64,000 nucleotides of DNA from the NCBI RefSeq assembly GCF_021018895.1, contig NC_079386.1:7576835-7640834 (forward strand), read 5' to 3'. Of this stretch, positions 16,785 to 27,600 are shown piece after piece. The DNA is from Seriola aureovittata (lineage: Eukaryota > Chordata > Actinopteri > Carangiformes > Carangidae). Under the pieces are notes generated by a model. The model made no database searches and was not told where the DNA came from. It was given only the letters and a program-made list of their open reading frames with translations. The position numbers were made by a program, and so were the translations under genes. Position 1 is the stretch's first letter; the number at the start of each line of letters is the position of its first letter.

Positions 16785-19362
16785 TCATCCATCCTTCTGT
16801 CTGGTCTGGAAGTCGGGTCTCGGTCTTGGGGGAAGTGCTCCAGCCTCCACTGCTCCACCTGTAACAACTAAAAGAAACATCATCTTTGATGGTCAGTGCA
16901 CTACAATAATTGCAAATGGTGGATTCAAGAGTACAAAAAATAGACCACAGAGAATGAATAACCTATGACATATTCTTACCACAAGTGGTTCTTAAAAAAT
17001 ACAACAAAGTTAGTAAAAAGAATAATCTATGTGATATTAATGTTGTCATTAACTTACCTTTATCTGGTATAGCCAGCTTCACCTCAAGAAGAAAAAAACA
17101 TTAATTATGAGAAAGTCAATAAATAATCTTTGAATAATTAAATATGTGAAATTAAAACGTGGGAAACTTTTGTTAATGTAGTCATTAGTAAATAACTTCC
17201 TCTGTTTCAGACATTTACACTTTACCTATTCTTACTCTTTTCTTAAGAATTCATATTCTCATACTTATACTTAATCTTATACTTATTCTTATACTTACTC
17301 TTATTCTTATACTTACCATTATACTTATTTTTATACTTACTCTCATACTTAAATCTTATACTTATTCTTATTCTTGCCAACTTTGCCAGACGCAAGTGAC
17401 AGCACTTGAAAAAAATGTGACGGATACAAGAAAGTCCTGGTGCAAGATGCTTCACAGGACATTCACAGCCCTGCCAGACGCAAGGGATACCTGGGGCATC
17501 ATTAGCCCTATCACTTGCAAAGAGTGTCCAGGTTTTAATCCTGCTGCTTCATGTAGCATTCCAGGAGGACATCCCTAATTGGAGTCGCTGTCATCAAGCC
17601 ACGATGGACAGTCAGCACGACTAAGCCAGGGTCTTCGGGGTGCGGAGGAGCTGAGGCCTGAGGTTGATGGAGCTGACTCCTGAAGGCTTCCATCTACGTC
17701 CCATCTGTGCCTCTTGTCACTTACCTGCTCGCTGTGGCTCTCCTCCCTGCTTCTCTTTGTAGAGGAGCTGTGGCCTGATGTTGAGGCAGCAGGGTCTTCA
17801 GGTCTTGAGGGTTCGGCAACAGAGCTGCAGGGACCAGCAAGGGGAAGCACCGGGGGCAGTCGCTCGTCAGGAACGTGTGGGTGGGCAACATCAGCAGGAA
17901 AGGGAGAAAACTCTTGTCGCCAGCCATGCCAGAACTCTTCTGGGGGGAATTCCTGGATGAGAGGAGAGAGACGTCCGATGTTGACATCGTCGTCTTCTAA
18001 GTCTTCCTCCTCCTCAGATAGGGTGTCATAACCAGAATCCTCACTGGTCCAGTGTTCCTCCTCAGACTCCTCCTCCTCGTCACTGCGGTAATCTTCCTCA
18101 TCATCTCCATCCTCAATAACAATAACCACACTGTCCTCCTCTTCATCTGAAGAGATGACGATTGGGAGATCGTAGTCCACTTCACGGGGGCCATCTTCTG
18201 TGGGAGGTTGAATGCCTTCTGAGGGGAAAAAGTTAAAGTAATCTTGATTTCACAGCTTAAGAATGTTTCATATCAGCTCTTTTGGACGGAGTAAGGAAGT
18301 CACTCTATAACCATTATGTAAGTAGGACCGCACTACATGTGTTACAAGCTACCCAAAAGCTCCCTCAAATAAGACGCGCAAGTAGACCTATGCTATATGC
18401 ATTGATCAGCATGCGTCATTACGCACGCTGATCCATGGCTACTAAATCATGCATAACAAACAACAAGGCTTCTCCAAAATAACCACAAAACGTCTGAGAT
18501 TCTGCGCATACCAAACTATCCGTTTACTACCGAACACTCTCCCAGTTTACGAGAAAATCACGGTGCGCGCGGGAGCCGGTGGTGTCCAGGACGCGGAGCG
18601 CGCACATGCAGCGAGGTAAGAAATCACAAGACAAATCAACGTTTTCTCCCTCGCAGATAAACCACTAAATGACAAAGTAAAGCGCATTTCAGTGTGTGAA
18701 ATACCAACATGTCAAGCACAAGCCCAAGTGAGATGACTAAACACAACAGCTCTGTTCAAGATCCAACAACATTCAGACGCACTTTTCTCCATCACTTGGA
18801 TTCTTAACGTTGGTCTGTTGGTGCATTCTGAGGAATATTTGCGTCCTGACGTTCTAAAGCTAAAGGTTCCATCGTTTCCAAGGTGCACGAGAAATAGCAT
18901 ATTTTGGCATTTTATGAATTTTGGCCAAGTCGCCATCTTTTTCCCAATTGTTTGGGTGCAAAATTTGGAAAGTTTGATGCCCTCAAACCAAAATAACAGT
19001 GTTTTCAAATTAAAACACAGTTGTTAACACACTCCACACATCTCCCGCGATATTTAATACATTCTATCCACAAAACAACCAATTAACACGGAGAAATCGT
19101 CGAATAAAAGTCTACTTTCGCCAAATCTATGTTATTTCCAACAGGCCTAATAACATGGTGTCAACTGTCCACCTAAATCTAAAAAGTTTGATTTACTTTT
19201 TCGCTGAGGGAGCCTTAGATGATTTTAGGGAGATAAATTATTGACTTTGTAATAAAGATAACATGAATATATTTTTGTCTTACCTGCATGGTGGTCGTCC
19301 ACCTCATGGGCGACTCCAGCCAGAAGAGGCTCCCCGGTGGGCAGCGGCCTGCTGTCGGTCAT
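16785..19362 (-). CDS. Uncharacterised acidic protein with two SUMO-interacting-type motifs, spliced form (223 aa)
   Basis: I do not recognise this gene. Coding exons on the minus strand: 19362-19284, 18218-17725, 17082-17058, and 16858 to the stop at 16787-16785. They total 672 nt with no internal stop, all with GT-AG junctions; the donor at 17724 is a perfect CAG|GTAAGT. The N-terminus is MTDSRPLPTGEPLL. Residues 46-54 (IVISSDEEE) and 57-66 (VVIVIEDGDD) have the shape of SUMO-interacting motifs: a beta-branched hydrophobic core then acids. A long Glu/Asp/Ser run follows to about residue 100, then a proline-rich part and a Ser/Thr-rich basic patch (KRSREE). No enzyme domain is visible. The stop lies 49 nt before the last exon junction (16736), within the usual tolerance of nonsense-mediated decay. 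A nuclear SUMO-binding or acidic adaptor role is inference. Confidence 0.6.
17224..17376 (-). repeat. Degenerate AAGTATAAGAATA tandem repeat
   Basis: About 150 bases of imperfect ACTTATTCTTAT-type units (plus strand), lying in the intron between exons 2 and 3 of the acidic gene. The Lys/Tyr/Asn-rich minus-strand frame through it is a repeat artefact. Confidence 0.85.
17575..18218 (-). CDS. Same acidic gene, exon-2 extended form (240 aa, intron retained)
   Basis: If the donor at 17724 is not used, the frame stays open from 18218 down to TAG at 17577-17575. This gives a two-exon protein of 240 aa when joined to exon 19362-19284. Residues 1-191 are shared with the spliced form. The last 49 residues differ: VSDKRHRWDVDG, then PSTSGLSSSAPRRPW, ending DDSDSN. 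They repeat the style of the shared part (STSGHSSSTKRS), which suggests this tail is genuinely coding, not chance read-through. The phrases resemble the disordered leaders of some fish multicopy genes, but I cannot name one. The acceptor for exon 2 is CCCCTCAG at 18219-18226. Confidence 0.55.
18555..18620 (+). other. CpG-dense block with a plus-strand splice donor
   Basis: A local burst of CG dinucleotides stands out from AT-rich surroundings and ends in GCGAG|GTAAGA (donor at 18616). It lies in intron 1 of the minus-strand acidic gene. It could be an antisense first exon, or an upstream alternative first exon of dennd4c 3 kb downstream on the plus strand. There is no coding support. Confidence 0.3.
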
Positions 19363-19566
19363 GGTCAGGGTGGTGGGTTGTCCTTGGTGGTTCGATGAGT
19401 GCGTAAGTCCAAAAGTTGTGTTTAGTTGTCTTCCAGTAGTAGTAGTAGTTGAATTCTCCAAGACTTAGCTTTCCAAAGGTTAGCGTCACAGTTTGTGTTT
19501 ATTGCAGTAGGTCAACTCAGGTCAGTGTCCAGGTGCAAAGAGAGAGATGAGAATGGTGCTCAGAGC

Positions 19567-19573
19567 TTTTATA
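19567..19573 (-). promoter_or_regulatory. TATA box of the acidic gene
   Basis: TATAAAA on the minus strand, flanked by GC-rich sequence, lies about 200 bases upstream of the ATG at 19362. Transcription would start near 19540. The 5' UTR contains a short (ACT)n run (about 19438-19450). A strong TATA box suggests inducible or tissue-restricted expression, unlike the TATA-less neighbours. Confidence 0.6.
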
Positions 19574-19579
19574 GGCTCG

Positions 19580-20680
19580 GTCTGGGTCAGGGTTCTGTTT
19601 CCATGACATTTACCGAGGTACGTCTGTGCGTCAGATTTTTCTCACGTTTCTTCTATTTTTTTCTTTATTTTCTTGATTTATGATTCTTTATTTGTTTTTT
19701 TATGTTAGCTACTATTAAATAATGTGCATTTTAATATATATATTTATTTTACATTAGTTACTATTTAATAATGTGCTTCTTTTTATTTTAGCTACAATAT
19801 AATAATAATAATGGGTTTTTTTTTACATTCTGAGTTCTAAGTCTGCTAAAAGTCTAGTCTGCTAAGTTTTTCCTGAATTTTAGTCGCCACATGTGAAGTC
19901 CCTCTTCCTTCTGCTGTGCAGCCGTCAACAGGCCACACATATCTCCGATCAGCTGTTTGTACTCTGTTTCCCACATGGGAGAACTGGGTAGAAATTTCAT
20001 GATAGGGGCACAACGTGAAAATAATGTTTCTGTGAAGGCTTCATTAGTTGTTGTCAATAAAAGTAACTCTTTACCATTTTAGTTTAGATATGATTGTATT
20101 TTTTTTTTCTTTTGCTCTTTCTTTTTAATTTAAAGTGTCTCACATAAAAGCTGCAGGTGAACATATGTATCATGACGATCGCTCTTTTTCTTCCCTCACA
20201 CACACCCCGTGCTTATTTTGTTTGTTTATTTAGCTCAGGGCTCCAAGGGTCCATATTAAAATCACAATAACACATTTTCACAAACTGAACACGTCTCAGA
20301 CGGTTTAACGACTACAGAAGAGGCACTGAATGGACCTATGGCTCCCGTGAAGGTTTTCTCACACCTGTTGCTTTCTTATTTCGGTGTAATTTCTACAAAC
20401 TTAAGGTGGGGGGCGTTAGACGCTGAGCAAAACCACGGAACAAGAGAAACATTTGAGTCAAGCCAGCAGTCAAACCTCAGAGAAGGCGGGAAGTCAAGGC
20501 ATTTCACCGTCACAATAAAAAGACAAAACAAAAACACAAGAAAACATTTATGAAAAAACAATTCGTTTTCTATTCAGTACAACCTTCGGTATGCATATGC
20601 CATACCCTACCAAAATAAAGGCTTAAACTAAGTCCAGTAACAAAGATATAGAAATATAGGGCACATTGGGCATTAAATTC
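19580..20680. other. Intergenic AT-rich stretch with short diverged direct repeats
   Basis: Contains two diverged copies of a TTAGCTACTATTAAATAATG-like unit (about 19704-19730 and 19751-19778) and a partial third near 19785. A minus-strand open frame of 67 codons at 19854-20057 has protein-like composition (MWETEYKQL, EEGLHMWRLKF) but no family I recognise. No other gene is evident. Confidence 0.4.
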
Positions 20681-20689
20681 ACGATAAAG

Positions 20690-21143
20690 ACCTGGACCCT
20701 TAATGACCTTCCCTACCTATATAAGGTCAGGGCTCTGAACAAGGCCCAAAAAATCCTGGCCAATCCGAGCCTTCCTTTATTCAGGAAGTTCAGACTGCTT
20801 CCATCTGGTCGCAGGTACAAAGTGCTAAGATGCAGAACCAATAGATTTAAGAACTCCTTTGTCCCTGCTGCTATTGGTTTCCTAAATAACTAATTGTGAT
20901 TTTATTTGGCATGCATTACTTTTTACCAGTTGGACCATTGTGTTTATCCAGGAGTTTGTGGTGTCTGTTGCACTGGATTTCTTTTGTATTTGTTGTTTGG
21001 AGTATATTTGATGTGCTGTTTTTGTGGACGTGCTGTTTCTGCGGGTGTTTGTGTGAATCGTTGTTTGTAATCAGTTTGGCTACTACTGGCTGCACAACAA
21101 TTTGCCCCTCTGGGATAATAAAGACATTTCATCCTTCAAAGAG
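20690..21143 (+). mobile_element. LINE (L2/RTE-like) 3' end remnant
   Basis: The frame ending at 20893 reads KAQKILANPSLPLFRKF, LLPSGRRYKV, RTNRFKNSFVP then AAIGFLNN and stop. This is the characteristic C-terminal tail of fish non-LTR reverse transcriptases. It is followed by a 3' UTR ending in CCTCTGGGATAATAAAGACA, typical of L2-type LINE ends. The copy is 5'-truncated, with only about the last 65 codons left. Confidence 0.75.
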
Positions 21144-21177
21144 TGAGACATCCAATACAGAAAAGAATTAAGATTAA

Positions 21178-21240
21178 GACATTACTTTATTGATTACCAG
21201 TGGGGAATTTCACATTACAGCAGCACATGAAGAAACCCAA
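21178..21240 (-). mobile_element. Second LINE tail, opposite orientation
   Basis: On the minus strand the sequence reads as a LINE 3' end: an AATTCCCCACTGGTAATC stretch, then AATAAAGTAATG. It faces the plus-strand LINE tail at 21143, so two truncated elements meet tail to tail. Only the end is recognisable. Confidence 0.5.
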
Positions 21241-21512
21241 ATAAGAAATCAAACAAATTACTTACAAAAGCTGTGTACATATATTGTATATGATAAGTGC
21301 ATTGTGTAAATAGTAAATATATATATGTTCAGAAATAATGAGTCTAGTAGTGCAACTCCACAGGCCTTACTCAGGTAGAATTGTGGCTCATCTTCATTCA
21401 TACAGAGGATGTAGGCTAATAAATATGCAGTATATGTATGTATATGTAAATGTAACATACACAAAATAGTATTTAACATGATATGTAATAGTTGTGTTAT
21501 GAAGTATGGTAC

Positions 21513-21557
<45 letters not shown>
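21513..21557 (+). repeat. (ATT)n microsatellite
   Basis: About 15 ATT units. The poly-Asn and poly-Ile frames on the minus strand come from this repeat. Confidence 0.95.
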
Positions 21558-21558
<1 letters not shown>

Positions 21559-21659
21559 GTAATAGGAAAATGTACGGATAAACACTTCAAACACCCTTCA
21601 AGAGTAAATAAATAAATAGCTTTATTCTGAAAAAATGCAAAACTTTTTTGCCATTTACT

Positions 21660-22049
21660 TTGAAAAGACACACCGGAAAATGGCGGCCTCATGTGGTCAA
21701 GCTTCACAGTGCTCCCCGAGGCCAGCCTGTGTCAGTTGCGGTAGCCTCTCCTCTTCTCTGGGCGGTTCCAGTCTGAAAGAGACGTTTAGGGGGAAAGCTC
21801 ACCAACAAAACTATTCGCTCAGACACAAACATGGCGCCTTCGTCCACCGACAACTTCAGATGAGAGTGTGGCGAAGAAGTGGCCAGCGAAGTTTCAAAGG
21901 AGTATTACGGAGTGGCTTTTTTTGTGCGCCGTCCTGGTTTAACCTGTTTCGGTTTGCACAAATTAAATAAATACGGAATATATCAAGCGGCTAAAAACAG
22001 CAAGTTGCCTACATGTCAACATTGTCTCTCGCTGCAGTGTAAACAGCTG
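21660..22049 (+). promoter_or_regulatory. dennd4c: dennd4c promoter and non-coding first exon
   Basis: A TATA-less promoter with an ETS site (CCGGAA, 21673-21678) overlapping a YY1-type initiator AAAATGGCGGCC (21677-21688), and a second ATGGCG at about 21829. The exon ends at a consensus donor CAGCTG|GTAAGT (22049/22050). It would splice over 12.5 kb to the acceptor at 34507, 12 bases before the dennd4c ATG. Start near 21680 is inferred. Confidence 0.6.
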
Positions 22050-24623
22050 GTAAGTGCTCATATTTTCGGGTATATGAATAGCTGAGACTAAGCTGAGTTT
22101 ACTTTAAGAATTAGTAGTTGTAGTTAGTCTATTTTAATGTCACTTTAGCTGTGTATAAGGAAGGACAGCCGCTGAAAAATCCTTTTCCTGGTGTTGCGCT
22201 ACTGCGGGGCTGCTTACACACTTTTCATCGTGTTATCCAACCGCGGAAAGAGAGACCGAGCCACGTATCACTGCACAGGCTGGTCACAGGAGGACATTTC
22301 TTTTGTTATGTCCAGGGCGAGGTGTATTTCCTGCATCAAAGTTGACCGACTTATGGGGTCGGATGCAACAGTTGGGAATATAACACCCCCCCCTCCTCTC
22401 CTCCTCCTCCTCCCCTCTCCTCCACGGGCCCTCCGTGACGCCAGATAATCAGACTCTGCTCTCCTGGAGCTAGTCTAACCTTGCAGGTGTCTGTCTGCTC
22501 CCAGCCGCACTCACAAACTGAATTTCCTGCCTGAAATAAAAGACATAGTTGGATAAACCTGACTTCAGCAGGGGGATTTTGCAGCTGAATAGACTCGTGA
22601 TAAGGAACTGTTAACCTGACTTCCTTTTGTGCATGTGGCTTGCTTTCATCCAGGAACGTTCTGTCTGAGTTTGCTATGTCTGCGTTTTCTTTGACCCTAA
22701 ACCTAGGACACAGTTGTGTAAGATGCTTCTGTTGATTTTGTGGCTCTGTGTGTGTGTGTGGTGGTGGGGGGAGCACGAATGCCACTGAATGCAATGCCAA
22801 GGTGCTCACATATCTATGCCTCAGCACTTGACTGTTTGCCAGCCTGCAGGAGTCTATAAGCCTTAAGGGCAGCAGAGTACTCCCTACTTCAGCTTCCTAT
22901 AACCGTTTTGGTGATTCACGGCATTCATGTGAGGTTCCTGTTATGACAGCCGTGGCACAAGTCCCAGCAGCGCTGAGGATGTCACTTCCTCTGGTATTAG
23001 AGGAATATTCTAATTTAGGTGTTTTACCACCTGAGATGGCAGCAGGAATTGTCCGATTGTAATAGAACAATTGAGGCTTGTGGAGGGAGAAAATAGTGGA
23101 AATTGCTTTGGTGGAACTGCATCAACACTGAGCCGCTGACACGTGGAAACATAGCAGGAAAATCTCTTCCTTGACCTTGGCTCGGCCTGACAGCCACTGG
23201 AAAAGGGGAGTGGAGCAAATGTTGCCTCCTCCTAACGGCTGCAGGCAGAAGCTATAAAGTGGGTCATGGCAGCACTGTGGCTTGTGTACATTGAACTTGC
23301 ACTTTGTTACTGCTGCTGCTCGGCCAAAGGCTCTGTCAGGTGACCAAGCGAATGAAGCAGATTGGTAAAGGGAGCTGCAACAGGCTGTTGAAGGACTGTG
23401 GGGCTGCCTAGACAAAAGTCAAATAGGATTTTGAGCAGTGTGAGAGAAGCCAGTAATCCATTCTGTGGCACAGTGTCTGAAATGTCTGCTCTGATACATT
23501 AGTGCAGATCTTTTTAGTAAAGTCAGTCAAGTAAGATCGCAACTGTTTTTATCTCTCACTCCTCAAATGACATTACAACTTCTCACACTCCAGGTTCAAC
23601 ACTAAAGCTGACATTGTCTTTTGCTTTATCCACTTTAACTGGTACTTATTTATTTCAGGACTTCCACTGGGACTGACATTTCAGCTCCTTTCAAAGCTTG
23701 AAGTCCCACAGAATCTTCATCTCCTTTCAGCACTTTTACTTGAACTGATTCTTCAATAAGTCTTCCTCCATAAGGAGGTCTGAGGTCACTGTCAGCAACA
23801 CAATAGCATCCCCAGCGCTGGTAGGCAGTCAGTGTCTGCCTCAAGGACACTTCAGCAACCCTGATCATCTTTGTCAGCATTGCTTTTACTGCTATGTGTT
23901 TTTCCACATGGTGCTTCTACTTAAGTAGCCACAAATAACTGCAGGTTAGATGCAGAGACTACTGATAGCACACGTTCCTTTGCTTGCTGAGCCAACACTT
24001 ACTTCAGACGCTGCAGTGCATTTTGTTTAACCGTCCATTTGCATGTCTGAACATACATTAACTCAGGATAGTTGTCTCTAGCCAAAGAGCAACAACAAGG
24101 GTCATGTAATACAGCCAAAATCCCTCTCAGGTGACCTATGTCCTTCCTCTGACTCTTGCACTTTGGTGTGATGTGCCAGTAGTGTTTTAGTCGTCGTCTT
24201 TCAGTAGGCCTGGGTCTCAGCTGGTCTAAGCCCAGCTAGTTAGTAAGGGCAATGAGTTTGCCCTCTCTCCCTTCTCCTCAGAGTGGAAAGAATGCTCTCT
24301 GTCTGCCGGGCTGTCACGCTCCAGGAGGGAGGCAGTCTTGTGACGTTTCTGCTGGGCCTAGCCTCGCTGCTCTGAGCTGCCTCTCGTAGTCCGTCTCCCC
24401 AGGTTGTTTTTAATTGAAGAAAGTCATATTTAACAGCAGCTCACTGTCCTTGCCTGGCCTTCTTGTCATGTTGTAGGAGGCATGACCTACCTGCTGCTGT
24501 AGGCTGTACAGGCAGCAGTTGTTTTTGACACGGTTCGGCAAACACGTAAAGTGTGTAAGTGTCTCTTGAACACACACCTTCCTCTTACATCAGGTTGTAG
24601 GTTTGTAGTGCACAACAGCAGAC

Positions 24624-24664
24624 CCCCCCCCACACACCCCCCCCCCAAAAAAAAAAAAAAAAAA
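24624..24664 (+). repeat. C/CA/A low-complexity run
   Basis: Eight C, then CACACA, ten C and about 18 A in sequence. It is a likely sequencing or assembly weak spot. Confidence 0.9.
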
Positions 24665-27600
24665 TTCAGTTTTGGTTATTTGGGATTTGGGTTTGTGCCA
24701 CCTCTGCCATGATTAAAGTCACCGGTTGCTGCTGCTCGCTTTGATGTTATCTTGATAAAACATTAAACAAGGATCCAGTGCAGTTAGATTACTGTTTTTA
24801 TTAACAAAGATAAAATAGATCAAATACTAGAGGGGAACAGACAGTTTGAGCGAGCCTTCAGTGGATGAAAGTTTTGATAATTATGTAAGAAGTAAAAATA
24901 TAAAACATTTGCAAGTTACAGCTTCTAAAATGCAGAAAACTGTTTTCATGTTTCAGTTGATGACAAATTGAATACTTTGTGCAACTTGCATAATTTCTAA
25001 GCAAGTTTAAAAATGTTTTTTTTTACTTAAGTAAATGGGTATTTGTCATTATTTTCAGTCATTTTTGACTAGAGCTGTTCTGATACTGTCACTAGTTTTG
25101 GAAATGCCTCCTGTACCTCTTAAAATACTGGATTGGGTATTCATGAGTACATGAGTCTATACACAAATCTAATGGCACATAGTTGTTTAATAAAAATGGT
25201 ATCGGAACATCTGTATTTTAGTTATTTTAATTATTTTCATTCAAAATTGATATAGTCATTGATTAAAAATAATTTGCAGCTGTAATGTATTATTCCTCTC
25301 TTTCTTAATCTGGACATGTTTTGTTTTACACCCTGCAGATATCAGCAGTGTTTCGGTAAGATGACAGAAATGTTTCGCCCAGTCAGAGCTCAGAAAATTC
25401 AAACAGCCGTTGCCCACAGGAACAAAATAAAATAGCCCATTGGAAAACCGACCATCTGTTGATAGTCCGCTCAATCAGTTGTCAGTGGGATTTGGCAGAA
25501 AGATACATATTCTGAGAAGTGTGTTGAAGGATATTGCCAGCCCCTAAATTAATTTGGATTTAACATATTGTGTCTGTATTTAAAAAAAGAAAAAAAACAG
25601 CTGCCAGGGTTAAACAAACACGACTGAGGAACAGAGTTCACCGTTGGTCTGTTCCTTTGTTGAGGCCATGCAGAGCGACAGAGAGGTTGTTAGCATATGG
25701 ATGTGATAATGCCAGAGTATCACACAGGCTTATCTGGAGCCAAAAGGCAGATAGACTGTGAATGCTCCACCTCTCACTCAACAGCAAATATTGAACAGCT
25801 AAATATATTTCCTGCCTTTGTTGAGTGCATTTGAGGATATTTTTTGTCGTTTTTCTTTCTTATTCTCTGTGTTGTAAAATGTGGCTCACTCGGCCAAGTA
25901 AGGCTGGTAGTCTCATCAGAACTTGATGTTTAAAATTAATTAGCAGGGTGAGGTATTTACAGACCACAGTTTAACAGCCACTATATGCAGACATACTCTA
26001 GCTTTCGCCGTATGAATTTAATCAGACAGCAACTGAACTGGCTTTCATTTGAGTTCATTTACCCTCAAACTCACACTCAATGTCAGAAACAACACAGAGC
26101 GCTGGTTTTTCTGTGGTCGTCGCCTTGTAAAATGGAGGTTTTGTCACTTCATTGGCACCTTGTACTCTGCCTGGCCTCCACCACCGACAGCACGCTGTGA
26201 TGACAGGTAGTACAGAGGGCCACTTTGCTCTTCAGATCCTCCAAAGCCCAGAGCTACAGAGTGGCACTTGAGGGTGACACACATCGTGGCTCAGTGGCTA
26301 CCACTGGAGCTGAAAGGCTAGTCTGTCGGAGGCTATTACAGCTGAAAGGAGATTACCTGTTCCTTTGACAATTTTTGCTTTTACAATTTTTTTGTGTCAG
26401 TAGGCATCACTGAACTTTCAGGAATTATTTTAAGTGCACTTCAGCTCTGATGCATGGAGATGAATAAATGGCACGTGCCGAAGCTCACATACATCCACAC
26501 TTGTCACAGCAGAGGAGTTGACGTGAAAAATCGGCCTGACCTACTATTTATAAACAACGGTCGGTCTACTCATGAGTATGATCACTGCATCTCTACACGT
26601 GCTTTTTATTCGCTATTTGCTGTGTCCATGGCAAAGTACATGACAGATGTGTGTGTCATGCTCAGCTGCTGTTTTAGGCAAGCTGCGAGTGGATCTGCAT
26701 AGCGGTACTCCTGAAATAACCGAGACAGACACAGCACTGTCTGTTGTCCAGCATTACACATACAAACACACACACACTTGTGCATGCGCAGACATGCAGG
26801 CAGGCTCTTTCACCCCTGGGGAACGAGCCTCCAGGCTCTTTTGTGTGAAAGGGATGAGATCATCGTGGGGCAGACCGTGGGGGGATGGAGTAAGGGGTTT
26901 ACACGCTGTATACTTATATAGAGAAATCTTTCTTTCTATGTCTCTTCCTCTACAGCTATCGTAGCTTTGCTTAAATTGAATTAGGCACCGTGGATACTAA
27001 AGGGCTTGCCAGGTGAATGCCATTCACACCAGACAAGTGCGAAAAATGAATAAACATCAGGTTTGATACACAAGAATGTGAGGTAGGACCTCCCCAGTTT
27101 TATTTATCGCAGCCGAAGAGTTTTCCCCTGCCTTCAGGGGCTGTTGGGCTGCACAGCCAACCTTTGGCACGTTTGAAAGCAAGTTAAGACCAGTGCCACC
27201 GCAGAGGAACAAGACTTTCCACCGCAGGAAAACCTGAGGCCTTGAGGAATGGCTCAGTCAGGATTTTAGGAGTAAAAGCGATCACAGATTTAAATTTGAT
27301 CACCAGGAGCTTACCTGTTTTTTTCATAGCTCACACAGAAGATACCTTTAATGGCACAGATTTGCAAGCGTTAATCATGTAACTGTCTATGTTGAACTTG
27401 CTACTCTGAAATGTTGATATATTCGTCTGTACTACGGGTGTAGTGATTTCCAAAAGAATACACTGTTGTACTTGAAGCAGTGACTCATTGCATCTTGTTT
27501 TATTGCATTAACCCTCCCAAAGCAGTTGTCTCGCTAAATGATAACAGAGCAGTTCAAATGATATTAGAAACACATATACCTGCTGAGCTAAAAACTGCTT

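Noticed and set aside
21258..21707. 149-codon minus-strand frame and an overlapping poly-Asn frame
   Set aside because: Its core is the ATT microsatellite, and there is no family resemblance or splice support.
22351..22827. 158-codon minus-strand frame in dennd4c intron 1
   Set aside because: It crosses CT-rich and TG-rich simple sequence, with no homology or regulatory context.
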